Part shown: positions 41,655 through 48,996 of the stretch, piece after piece
Position numbering within the stretch: the first letter of the stretch is position 1
How the letters are laid out: every line of letters begins with the position of its first letter
Assembly: GCA_035541875.1 (NCBI GenBank)
Contig: DATKML010000003.1
Location: forward strand, 1-64,000
Reading direction: 5' to 3'
DNA: 64,000 nt
From: JAJPHI01 sp035541875
Lineage (GTDB): Bacteria > Desulfobacterota > Binatia > Binatales > Binataceae
Translations under genes and position numbers: made by a program
The notes under the pieces: model-generated
Told to the model about the DNA's origin: nothing
Database searches by the model: none
The model's input: only the letters and a program-made list of their open reading frames with translations

Positions 41655-43259
41655 TCACTTGCCGGAGGCGATGCTACCAACCTGTGTGCCGGCAGAGCCC
41701 AGCTGATCGAAGCGGACGCCGCCGAAGGACGAGCCGTCGCTTTCGATCGCGGTCCAGATCTGCGCCAGATCGAATTGGTCCTGCCGCGATTCGACGAGGT
41801 TCGAGAGCCGCGTGAAGATTTCGCCGTCTTCAAGCCATCCGGGCGTGGCGTCGATCGCTTTCTGAATCCGCTGGACACGTCCGGCGTGATTGGTAAAGGT
41901 GCCGTCCTTTTCCGCGAAGGTCGTGGTCGGGAAAAAGGTCTTCGTGCCGGCGAAGGCGGAATCGAGGCGCAGATCCTGCACGATTAGCAGTTCGAGCTTG
42001 GCGAGCGCTGCTGTCAGACGGTCGCTTGGAACGGCGCGAACTAAATCGCTGCCGCAGACGTAGAGGCCTTTGATATGGCCCGCCTCGATGGCGCCGAGCA
42101 ACGCTTCCAGGCCATCGTCAGCACCGCTCACCAGACCGAGTTCGCGGACACCGCGAGCGTTGGGTGCTTTCTCTGCCTTGATCAGCAGGTCGTCGGCTTT
42201 GCCGAGCTCGACGGCCATCGCGAAGCGCGACGCGCCAATTCCCATCAGGAGGCGGCCGAAGCAATAGTTATCTTCGTTCGTTAGATGCGGCGAGACGATC
42301 GCGCCAAAGGCTGCGCCGCCGTGCTTATTCTTGAACTCGGCCAACTCGGCTCCGGCCTTGGAGACGGCGGTCATCCAATCGGTCTCGGCTAGCTTGCCAT
42401 CGCGAATGATCATCGGCGCGCGGGCACGCGTCTCGTCGCCGACGAACTTGTAGTTCAGCCGACCCGCATCGCACATCCAGGTGTCGTTCACCGCGTCGTT
42501 TCTGCGCGGGGTCAGACGCCAGATGCGGTTCCGATAAGCCGAAATGTTTATGTTGCAGCCGTTGGAGCATCCAGGGCACACGCTGGCGGTCTCTTCGAGA
42601 AACCACACGCGAAGCTTGTGATGGAAATCCTTGGTTTCGAGTGCGCCAACCGGGCATACGTCGGCCGTGCACATCGAATAGTCGTTGTTGAGCCGATTCC
42701 CATCGTGGATATCCAAGACTGAACGGTCGCCTTGATTGAAGACCGCGAGCTCGGCCGTCTTGCTGATCTCGCGGCAGAATCGGACGCATCGTCGACAGAG
42801 GATGCAGCGTTCCTGGTCGAGCACCATCCGGTCGCCGATATCGATACGCTTTTCGCGCTTGCGTCGCGGCTCGAGCGTGCGACCGAAGCGGCTGCTGTAG
42901 CGCATCGTGTAGTTCTGCAGCCAGCATTCGCCTGCCTTGTCGCAGATCGGGCAATCCAGCGGATGGTTCATCAGGAGCAGCTCGAGGACGCCGCGCCGCG
43001 TGAGCGCGATCTCGGGTTCCTGTGTGAATACGACCATCCCGTCGCGGACCTGGGTGTTACAGGAGATCTGAAGCTTGGGAATACCCTCGACGCGGACCTG
43101 GCACAGTCGGCAGGACCCGTCGATCGAGAGCTTCGGATGGTAGCAGTAATGCGGGATATCGAGCCCCGCATCGAGCATCGCCTGCAACAGAGGTACGCCT
43201 TCGGCCGCTTCGATTTGGCGTCCGTCGACGGTGATTTTAACGATTTTAGGATCAGCCAA
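41655..43259 (-). CDS. nuoG: NADH-quinone oxidoreductase subunit G, short form
   Basis: About 534 residues from TTG 43259, whose codon lies beside the nuoB stop (43252-43254); the frame is open to 43325. The [2Fe-2S] ligands are in HYCYHPKLSIDGSCRLC and ISCNT, then CPICDKAGEC, CILCRRCVRFC and CTADVCPVGAL for the [4Fe-4S] clusters. A further four-Cys site CPGCSNGC follows in the molybdopterin-like domain. The C-terminal molybdopterin-type region is shortened compared with enterobacterial NuoG (about 900 residues). NuoG carries electrons from NuoF/E to NuoI. Confidence 0.92.
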   Translation of the reverse strand: MADPKIVKITVDGRQIEAAEGVPLLQAMLDAGLDIPHYCYHPKLSIDGSCRLCQVRVEGIPKLQISCNTQVRDGMVVFTQEPEIALTRRGVLELLLMNHPLDCPICDKAGECWLQNYTMRYSSRFGRTLEPRRKREKRIDIGDRMVLDQERCILCRRCVRFCREISKTAELAVFNQGDRSVLDIHDGNRLNNDYSMCTADVCPVGALETKDFHHKLRVWFLEETASVCPGCSNGCNINISAYRNRIWRLTPRRNDAVNDTWMCDAGRLNYKFVGDETRARAPMIIRDGKLAETDWMTAVSKAGAELAEFKNKHGGAAFGAIVSPHLTNEDNYCFGRLLMGIGASRFAMAVELGKADDLLIKAEKAPNARGVRELGLVSGADDGLEALLGAIEAGHIKGLYVCGSDLVRAVPSDRLTAALAKLELLIVQDLRLDSAFAGTKTFFPTTTFAEKDGTFTNHAGRVQRIQKAIDATPGWLEDGEIFTRLSNLVESRQDQFDLAQIWTAIESDGSSFGGVRFDQLGSAGTQVGSIASGK

Positions 43260-43833
43260 TTTTGCGCCCGCTGCCGTGAAGGTCGAGTCCCTGCCAGCGC
43301 TCGCCCAGGCGCTCATTCTGGACACGCTCCTGGAGCTTAATCAGCGCGTCGAGGACCGCTTCGGGTCGGGGCGGACAGCCAGGGATATAAAGATGAACCG
43401 GAATAATACGATCGATCCCTTGCAGGACCGCGTAGTTATCGTAAGGACCGCCGGAACTCGTGCACGCACCGAACGAGACCACCCACTTCGGTTCGGCCAT
43501 CTGGTCGTAAACGCGCTTGAGAATCGGCGCTTGCCGCTGCGTGATCGTGCCGACGACGAAAAGCAGGTCCGCCTGACGTGGCGTGAAGCGCGGGAGAGCG
43601 GCGCCAAAGCGATCAATATCGTAACGCGGTCCGGCGACCGAGAAGTACTCCATGCCGCAGCACGCCGTCACGAAGGGGTAGGCAAAGAAGGAATATTTGC
43701 GTGCCCAGTTAATCGCGTCAGCTAGGCGGGTGGTCGCAAAAGCGTCGGGGAACGCGTTACCCTCGTCCACCAGCGAATGCCGGGCGACCGCATTGCTCAT
43801 CACATAGCTTGATAATTTCCGTCGCATCGCCAT
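43252..43833 (-). CDS. nuoB: NADH-quinone oxidoreductase subunit B
   Basis: A 193-residue NuoB, first gene of the operon. The cluster N2 ligands are the tandem Cys pair in FVTACCGMEYF, Cys in VSFGACTSSGG, and Cys in YIPGCPPRPEA. Other conserved parts are GPRYDIDRFGA, RQADLLFVVGTIT and ALIKLQERV. The N-terminus is short. NuoA, which normally precedes NuoB, is absent; the upstream 122 bases (43834-43955) should hold the operon promoter. Confidence 0.96.
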   Translation of the reverse strand: MAMRRKLSSYVMSNAVARHSLVDEGNAFPDAFATTRLADAINWARKYSFFAYPFVTACCGMEYFSVAGPRYDIDRFGAALPRFTPRQADLLFVVGTITQRQAPILKRVYDQMAEPKWVVSFGACTSSGGPYDNYAVLQGIDRIIPVHLYIPGCPPRPEAVLDALIKLQERVQNERLGERWQGLDLHGSGRKIG

Positions 43834-43955
43834 CGAAACTTTCGTCTCACCCTAGAAATTAGACGATTTTACACTGAGATGTCACACGGTCTGGGCGGCG
43901 AATCCAGCACAAATCTTCCCCGCCTGGAGCCGTACAGTGCTTCGCGCGAGCGATT

Positions 43956-45355
43956 CTATCGGCTTGCAGAGCCGCTGATAAGAGGCTGACGCCGTGCGTT
44001 TAAGTCCAGCGGCGGCGGAGATGAAGCGGGCTTGCGGAACGGTCGCGCCATCACCTTGGGGAAGTGGATCGTAAAGATGCTGCCGCGCCCTTTTTCGCTT
44101 TGTACCGCAATCCAGGCGTTGTTCAGTTCCAGAAAATGGCGCGTGATCGTCAGCCCAAGGCCGATACCTTCGAATGGACGGGCGTAGTTATCGCGCTCCT
44201 GCGAAAAAGGCTCGAACGGGCGCGGGATATAATCCTTTGCGATACCGATGCCGCTGTCACGAATCTCGATCATCGCGGCGTTGCGGCTGGTCATCTTGAG
44301 ACCTACCTCGACCGCGCCGTGCTCGGTGAACTTGATGGCGTTGGCGAGGATCTTGGCGAGCGCGATAGTCAGGCTGTGCCGGTCGGCCTCGACGATCACG
44401 TTTGGGGCGTCGATAGTGCAGCTCAGCCCGATTCGTTTGGCGACTGCGGCAGGGGTCGACGAACGCACCACTGCCTCGATCAGAGGTGTAAGCTGCAGAC
44501 GCTCGACCGTTTTGGGCACGGTTCCGGATTCAATCCGCGACTAATCGAGGATATCGTCGACCGTCCCGAGCAGGCGATTTCCGGCCCGCTCGACGGCTTG
44601 CATCCAGACCCTGGCGTTCGGGGCGCCGGTTTCGGTGGGCCGTTCGCCCAGTACTTCGCAGTATCCCAGGATGACGTTCAGCGGGGAGCGTAGTTCGTGG
44701 CTGGCGTTTGCGATAACTTCGACAACGCTTCGCGTCGCTCCTTGGCGATGACGGCGGCTATCTCGCGACGGAGTTGTTCGTTTTCGAGCCCACTGCCCAG
44801 CAGATTGGTGGCGGCCTGAAAGAAGGATACATCGCTCGAATTGAACCTCCGATGGGTCCCGCTGAAAGCGCCGATAATGCCGTAGGGGAACCCGTTGCGG
44901 ATAATCGGGGCAACCAACCCGCTGATGACTCCCTGCTCCAGCAAGAGGCGCGGCGCCCGCAGGCGATCATCCGACGCGGTGTCATCGATCACCATCGGTT
45001 TGCCGAAAACGAAAATACGATGAGCGGGCGAATCGGGTTGCGTCGAGATCCGGGTGCCGATACGTAGCTGCGCGGACCATCCATAACCACCACGGAAGAT
45101 CAGTTCAGCCTTCTTTTCGTCCCACGTAGCGACGCCCACGGCTTTCATCCCGACTTTGTCGGCGATGGTGCGCGTAAGCTCTTCGATTAGCGACAAGGGC
45201 TCCAGCCCTTGCGCCACTCGCCGCGTTAACTCCGCGAGAGCGAACAGACGATCGTCGGAAGGGTGCGGGATGCTCCTGCGTCTTGTCTCGCGTCCGTCGA
45301 ACAAGCCAGGCTGGTTGGCTGGAATTGATTGCGCTCTTAGCCGGTTCCAAATCAC
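43956..45355 (-). pseudogene. GAF-domain sensor histidine kinase with frameshift and nonsense
   Basis: Two pieces of one kinase. The first (45355 to about 44723) holds a GAF-type sensor (LTRTIADKVGMKAVGVATWD... to NLLGSGLENEQLRRE) and the start of the dimerisation helix (KERREALS). There one base seems to be missing; in the other frame the sequence continues VEVIANASHELRSPLNVILG, with the phospho-acceptor His. The second break is an in-frame TAG inside ILD-stop-SRIESG, where a Trp or Leu codon is expected. After that the N-box (ALAKILANAIKFTEHG), G1 (RDSGIGIAKDYI) and G2 (GIGLGLTITRHF) are intact to 43956. Two independent lesions point to a real pseudogene. Confidence 0.85.
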
Positions 45356-45491
45356 CGTTAGTCAACTCCAAACCACAAGCTCCTTGGCTTAGATAGAACC
45401 CAAGTGACTGATTGTCACCAAGTTACGCAAGACACACTTTGTTATTGCTCGCACCTGCGCCTCTCTGCAATGAAGTGCAAATTGGGGACGA

Positions 45492-45526
45492 GCGAAGATG
45501 GGTGGTGATTGACCACCCTCCTTCGC
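45492..45526. promoter_or_regulatory. Hairpin in the fur-type gene leader
   Basis: GCGAAG-AT-GGGTGGT-GATTG-ACCACCC-TC-CTTCGC: 13 base pairs with a two-base mismatch and a five-base loop. It sits 24 bases before the ATG of the Fur-family gene, directly upstream of the Fur box. There is no T-run, so a terminator is unlikely. It may be a leader structure or a second operator. Confidence 0.5.
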
Positions 45527-45529
45527 GGA

Positions 45530-45544
45530 TGGTAATAATTATCA
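45530..45544. promoter_or_regulatory. Fur box (7-1-7) upstream of the Fur-family gene
   Basis: TGGTAAT-A-ATTATCA matches the Fur operator TGATAAT-N-ATTATCA at 13 of the 14 arm positions (the second arm is exact). It ends six bases before the gene's ATG, where binding would block transcription or initiation, so autoregulation is likely. Confidence 0.7.
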
Positions 45545-45550
45545 ACCGAT

Positions 45551-46054
45551 ATGAATGCGCGCCTGGTCAGCGATAGCAATCATCGTCAATATGCGAGGCA
45601 TCGGCTCGACGAGTTCGCCGCGCGATGCCGTGATGGCGGTCTGGCGGTTACGCCGCAGCGCCTCTCGATTATAGAGGCGTTGCTGGAGTCGACCGACCAT
45701 CCGAAGGCTGAGCAGATCTACGATACGGTCCGTGAGTTGCATCCGCATATCTCGCTCGCCACGGTTCATCGTACGCTTGAGACGCTTTGTCGGATCGGTG
45801 AAGCGCGCAAGGTAACGGTGCTGCATGACAGCGCTCGTTACGACGCGAATCTGACGCCGCATCAGCATGTCGTGTGCGTCGAGTGTCGGCGCGTACGCGA
45901 TATAGAGATCGCGAACATGGGGCAGTTGCTCGGGGCAAATCCGGCGTTGGAGGGGTTTGAGACGCTGGGATGGTCGTTGGAGATTCAGGCGCTTTGCGAA
46001 AGTTGCCGGAGTCTCCAAAAGAAGCGCGGGTCATCGAGGAAAGAAAAGGTTTGA
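45551..46054 (+). CDS. Fur-family transcriptional regulator (PerR-like by context)
   Basis: A 167-residue Fur-family repressor. The N-terminal winged helix has LAVTPQRLSIIEALLESTDHPKAEQIYDTV and SLATVHRTLETLCRIGEAR. The C-terminal dimerisation domain has metal ligands in HQHVVCVECRRVRDI and a second CxxC in CESCRS, the structural zinc site. Fur, PerR and Zur cannot be separated on this evidence. The following rubrerythrin and the Fe-S protein suggest control of the peroxide response, as PerR does. A Fur box lies just before the ATG. Confidence 0.92.
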   Translation: MNARLVSDSNHRQYARHRLDEFAARCRDGGLAVTPQRLSIIEALLESTDHPKAEQIYDTVRELHPHISLATVHRTLETLCRIGEARKVTVLHDSARYDANLTPHQHVVCVECRRVRDIEIANMGQLLGANPALEGFETLGWSLEIQALCESCRSLQKKRGSSRKEKV

Positions 46055-46115
46055 GTTTCGCACCAAACCGGCGCGGATAGTCGTTGCCGGATTAAGTGGA
46101 GGGTCAGGAGAAAAA

Positions 46116-46532
46116 ATGGCAAGTCTAAAGGGAACCAAGACGCATCAGAATCTGAAAGACGCGTTCGCGGGAGAGAGCCAGGCGAATCGCCGCTATCTCT
46201 ATTTCGCCAAGATCGCTGACGTGGAAGGTCATCCGGATGTCGCGGGCCTGTTCCGTGATACCGCTGAGGGTGAAACCGGCCATGCGCACGGCCATCTGGA
46301 CTATCTGAGGTCGGTGGGCGATCCGGCGACCGATAAGCCGATCGGCGATACGCTGAAGAACCTGCAGTCGGCAGTCGCGGGCGAGACCCACGAGTACACC
46401 GACATGTATCCCGGGATGGCCAAGACGGCTCGTGACGAGGGCTTCGGCGAAATCGCCGACTGGTTCGAGACACTGGCAAAGGCTGAGAAGTCCCACGCCG
46501 GTCGCTTCTCGAAGGCTGCCGAGACGGTCTGA
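46116..46532 (+). CDS. Rubrerythrin (ferritin-like, no rubredoxin domain)
   Basis: A 138-residue diiron protein from ATG 46116, preceded by AGGAG. Helices with TKTHQNLKDAFAGESQANRRYLYFAKIAD and LFRDTAEGETGHAHGHLDYL supply the metal-binding Glu and His; a second pair is in AVAGETHEYTDMYPGMAKTARDEGF. The C-terminal rubredoxin domain of classical rubrerythrins is absent. Such proteins reduce H2O2 using electrons from a partner. The partner may be the Fe-S protein encoded next. Confidence 0.93.
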   Translation: MASLKGTKTHQNLKDAFAGESQANRRYLYFAKIADVEGHPDVAGLFRDTAEGETGHAHGHLDYLRSVGDPATDKPIGDTLKNLQSAVAGETHEYTDMYPGMAKTARDEGFGEIADWFETLAKAEKSHAGRFSKAAETV

Positions 46533-46620
46533 CGCGAACGCAGAATAGCTCGGAGCCGGCCTGCAGTCTGCATAGGGTTGCAGGCCGGTTTCTTTCTGAC
46601 TCACGCCGAAGGGATTTACG

Positions 46621-47970
46621 ATGGCTGGAAGCGAATGGCGTCCGACTGATGCGCTGACTTACGACCCCAACGAGCCGCGTTACTGGGATCGCGCGAAGCT
46701 CGATACGGAGATCAATCGCGTCTTCGATATTTGTCACGGCTGCCGGCTCTGCTTCAACTTATGCCCGTCGTTCCCGGCGCTGTTCAAAGCGATCGACGAC
46801 AAGGGCGAAAAGGAACTCAGCGGGATGACTCCGGCTGAGAAGCGAGAGGTTATCGACCTCTGCTACGAGTGCAAACTGTGCGAGGTGAAGTGCCCCTACA
46901 CCCCGCGCGATAAGCACGAGTTCCAGCTCGATTTCCCGCGGCTCGTTACGCGGGCGAGAGCGGTCCAGGCGCGCGAGGAAGGTATCAAGCTTCGCGAAAA
47001 GATGCTCGGCGATCCGGATCGCGCGGGAAAGATGGGCACGATGATGCCGCGGCTCGCCAACTGGGGATGCCGCAGCAAGTTCCAGCGTTTCATGATGGAG
47101 AAGATGCTCGGAATCCATCGCGATAAGAAGCTCCCCGAGTTCACTACCGAGACCTTCGAGAAGTGGATCAAGCGCGAAGGATTGCCGTCTGCACCTGCGG
47201 AACCGCAGGCGAAGGTCGCAATCTTCCACACCTGCTTCGTGAACTACTACAACCCCTCGCCTGGCAAGTCGCTAGTGAAAGTGCTCGCGAGGAACAACTG
47301 CGCGATCACATGCCCGGAGCAGAACTGCTGCGGGATGCCCGCGCTCGATGGTGGTGACGTCGAGTTCGCTAAGAAGCAGGCGCAACAGAACGTCGAGAAG
47401 CTCCTGCCGCTGGCGCGTCAGGGTTATCGAATCGCCGCAATTAATCCGAGCTGTTCACTCATGATGCGCGGCGAATATCCGATGTTGATCGGAACACCCG
47501 AAGCTGCCGAACTGGCGAAAGCTATAGCCGATCCGCATGAAGTGCTTTATGAGCTTTTCCGGGCCGGCAAGTTTAATCGCGATTTCAAATCGACCCCCGG
47601 CAAAATCGCGTATCACGTGCCGTGTCATCTGAAGGCCCAGAATATCGGTCTGCGTTCGCGCGACCTGATGCGGCGAATTCCTGGCGTTGATATCGATACC
47701 GTCGACGCGTGCACGGCGCACGACGGAACATGGGCGATGAAGAAGGAGTTCTTCCCGCTCTCAATGAAGTGGGGTGAGAAGGCTTTCAGCGGGATGCGCG
47801 AAGCGGAACCGAACGTGATGGCGACCGACTGCCCGCTCGCCGCTATTCAGATCGAGCAGGGCACCGGGACCAGGCCCCTCAATCCGGCGGAGATTCTTGC
47901 CCGCGCATATGAGCCCGACGGCTTTCCGACGAAGGTTGAACCGCCACCGGCCGCGGAGGAGGAAAAATGA
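46621..47970 (+). CDS. GlpC/HdrD-like Fe-S oxidoreductase
   Basis: A 449-residue protein with two N-terminal [4Fe-4S] motifs, CHGCRLCFNLCPSFP and CYECKLCEVKCPYTP. A CCG-type cysteine-rich domain (CPEQNCCGMPALDGG) and a second, less regular half (HVPCHLKAQNIGLR...DACTAHDGTW) follow. The architecture is that of glycerol-3-phosphate dehydrogenase subunit C, glycolate-oxidase Fe-S and heterodisulfide-reductase D proteins. The run Fur, rubrerythrin, this protein and DUF3501 recurs in other bacteria, so it may pass electrons to rubrerythrin. The stop overlaps the next start by four bases. Confidence 0.87.
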   Translation: MAGSEWRPTDALTYDPNEPRYWDRAKLDTEINRVFDICHGCRLCFNLCPSFPALFKAIDDKGEKELSGMTPAEKREVIDLCYECKLCEVKCPYTPRDKHEFQLDFPRLVTRARAVQAREEGIKLREKMLGDPDRAGKMGTMMPRLANWGCRSKFQRFMMEKMLGIHRDKKLPEFTTETFEKWIKREGLPSAPAEPQAKVAIFHTCFVNYYNPSPGKSLVKVLARNNCAITCPEQNCCGMPALDGGDVEFAKKQAQQNVEKLLPLARQGYRIAAINPSCSLMMRGEYPMLIGTPEAAELAKAIADPHEVLYELFRAGKFNRDFKSTPGKIAYHVPCHLKAQNIGLRSRDLMRRIPGVDIDTVDACTAHDGTWAMKKEFFPLSMKWGEKAFSGMREAEPNVMATDCPLAAIQIEQGTGTRPLNPAEILARAYEPDGFPTKVEPPPAAEEEK

Positions 47971-48551
47971 AGCCGGTTACGCTGAAAGAGATTCTGTCCA
48001 TCGAGCAGTACGAGATTCTGCGTCCGCGGATTCGTCCCTTGGTGATTGCCGAGAAGAATCGTCGTCGTCTCATCGTGGGTGAGCATCTGATGCTGCTCTT
48101 CGAGAACGGCCAGACGGTTTGGTACCAGATTGAAGAGATGGTGCGGACCGAGAAAATCAACGCCGAGGCGGCGATTCGCCACGAAATTGATACTTATAAC
48201 GAACTGCTGCCGCGGCCCGGTGAAATATCGGCGACGATGTTGATCGAATATCCCGATCCCAAGCAGCGCGACGTCGCGCTGCGCGAGTTACTTGGTCTGG
48301 AACGCCATCTATGGGTCTCGATCGACGGACGACGCGAGGCCGCGCGTTTCGATAGTCGGCAGATTGCGACCGATCGCTTGAGTTCAGTGCAATTCGTGCG
48401 TTTTCCGCTCGGCGGAATCGACGCTGACGAATTTCTCAAGTTGGCGAACGCGGGGAAGATAGCGCTTGAGGCGGACCATCCGAAGCTCACGGCCCGTGCT
48501 GAAATCCGCGGCACCCTGGCGCAATCGCTCAGCCAGGATCTGATCGACTAG
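47967..48551 (+). CDS. DUF3501 family protein
   Basis: A 194-residue soluble protein whose start ATGA overlaps the Fe-S oxidoreductase stop. It begins LKEILSIEQYEILRPRIRPLVIAEK and contains VGEHLMLLFENGQTVWYQIEEMVR, with a C-terminal LKLANAGKIALEADHPKL. These match DUF3501, a family without known function that is encoded next to rubrerythrin and HdrD-like genes. No Cys pair or nucleotide site is present. Confidence 0.85.
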   Translation: MKPVTLKEILSIEQYEILRPRIRPLVIAEKNRRRLIVGEHLMLLFENGQTVWYQIEEMVRTEKINAEAAIRHEIDTYNELLPRPGEISATMLIEYPDPKQRDVALRELLGLERHLWVSIDGRREAARFDSRQIATDRLSSVQFVRFPLGGIDADEFLKLANAGKIALEADHPKLTARAEIRGTLAQSLSQDLID

Positions 48552-48576
48552 CGCAGTTGTCGAGCGACTTATCGCA

Positions 48577-48996
48577 TCAGTGCAGCGAAATCCGCCTATC
48601 CGCAGGGGGATGGTCGCCGCCGACGTTTTGGACGAAGGCGTCGGCGTATTGCGATTCCAGCAGCACGAATCCTCGTAGAGCCTCGCTACCTTCGGCTAAC
48701 GCTTCGTCCAAAATCCTTGGATCATGGCCGGGGGTTGTGCGCAGTTGCTCGATCAACTCCCGGATTCGCCTACCGTCGTAGTAGGGACGGTCGAACGCAT
48801 CGTGCCAGGTCTCAATTTGACTTCGGGATTCCTTGCCCCTTTGCAGGCCTTCCATATAGAGCGCCGAATAGCGCGGCAATTCGTACTGGCGGAAGTCGCT
48901 TAGCTTTTGCCAAGACGCAGCTATTCCGTCCTGGTCTACCTTGGGATCGCCGGCCGCAATCGCTGTTCCGGTCGGTGCGTTTCGTGTCTCGGATAT
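48577..48996 (-). other. Displaced C-terminal part of the glycosyltransferase-like gene
   Basis: In the frame shifted by one base from the upstream gene, 48996 to 48577 reads SETRNAPTGTAIAAGD...QYELPRYSALYMEGLQRGKES...WHDAFDRPYYDGRRIRELIEQL...VLLESQYADAFVQNV, a protein-like sequence ending in RRISLH. The other frame over the same bases is Arg-rich and unlike protein. The true reading frame probably moves here at about 48994 (one extra A). Confidence 0.6.
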
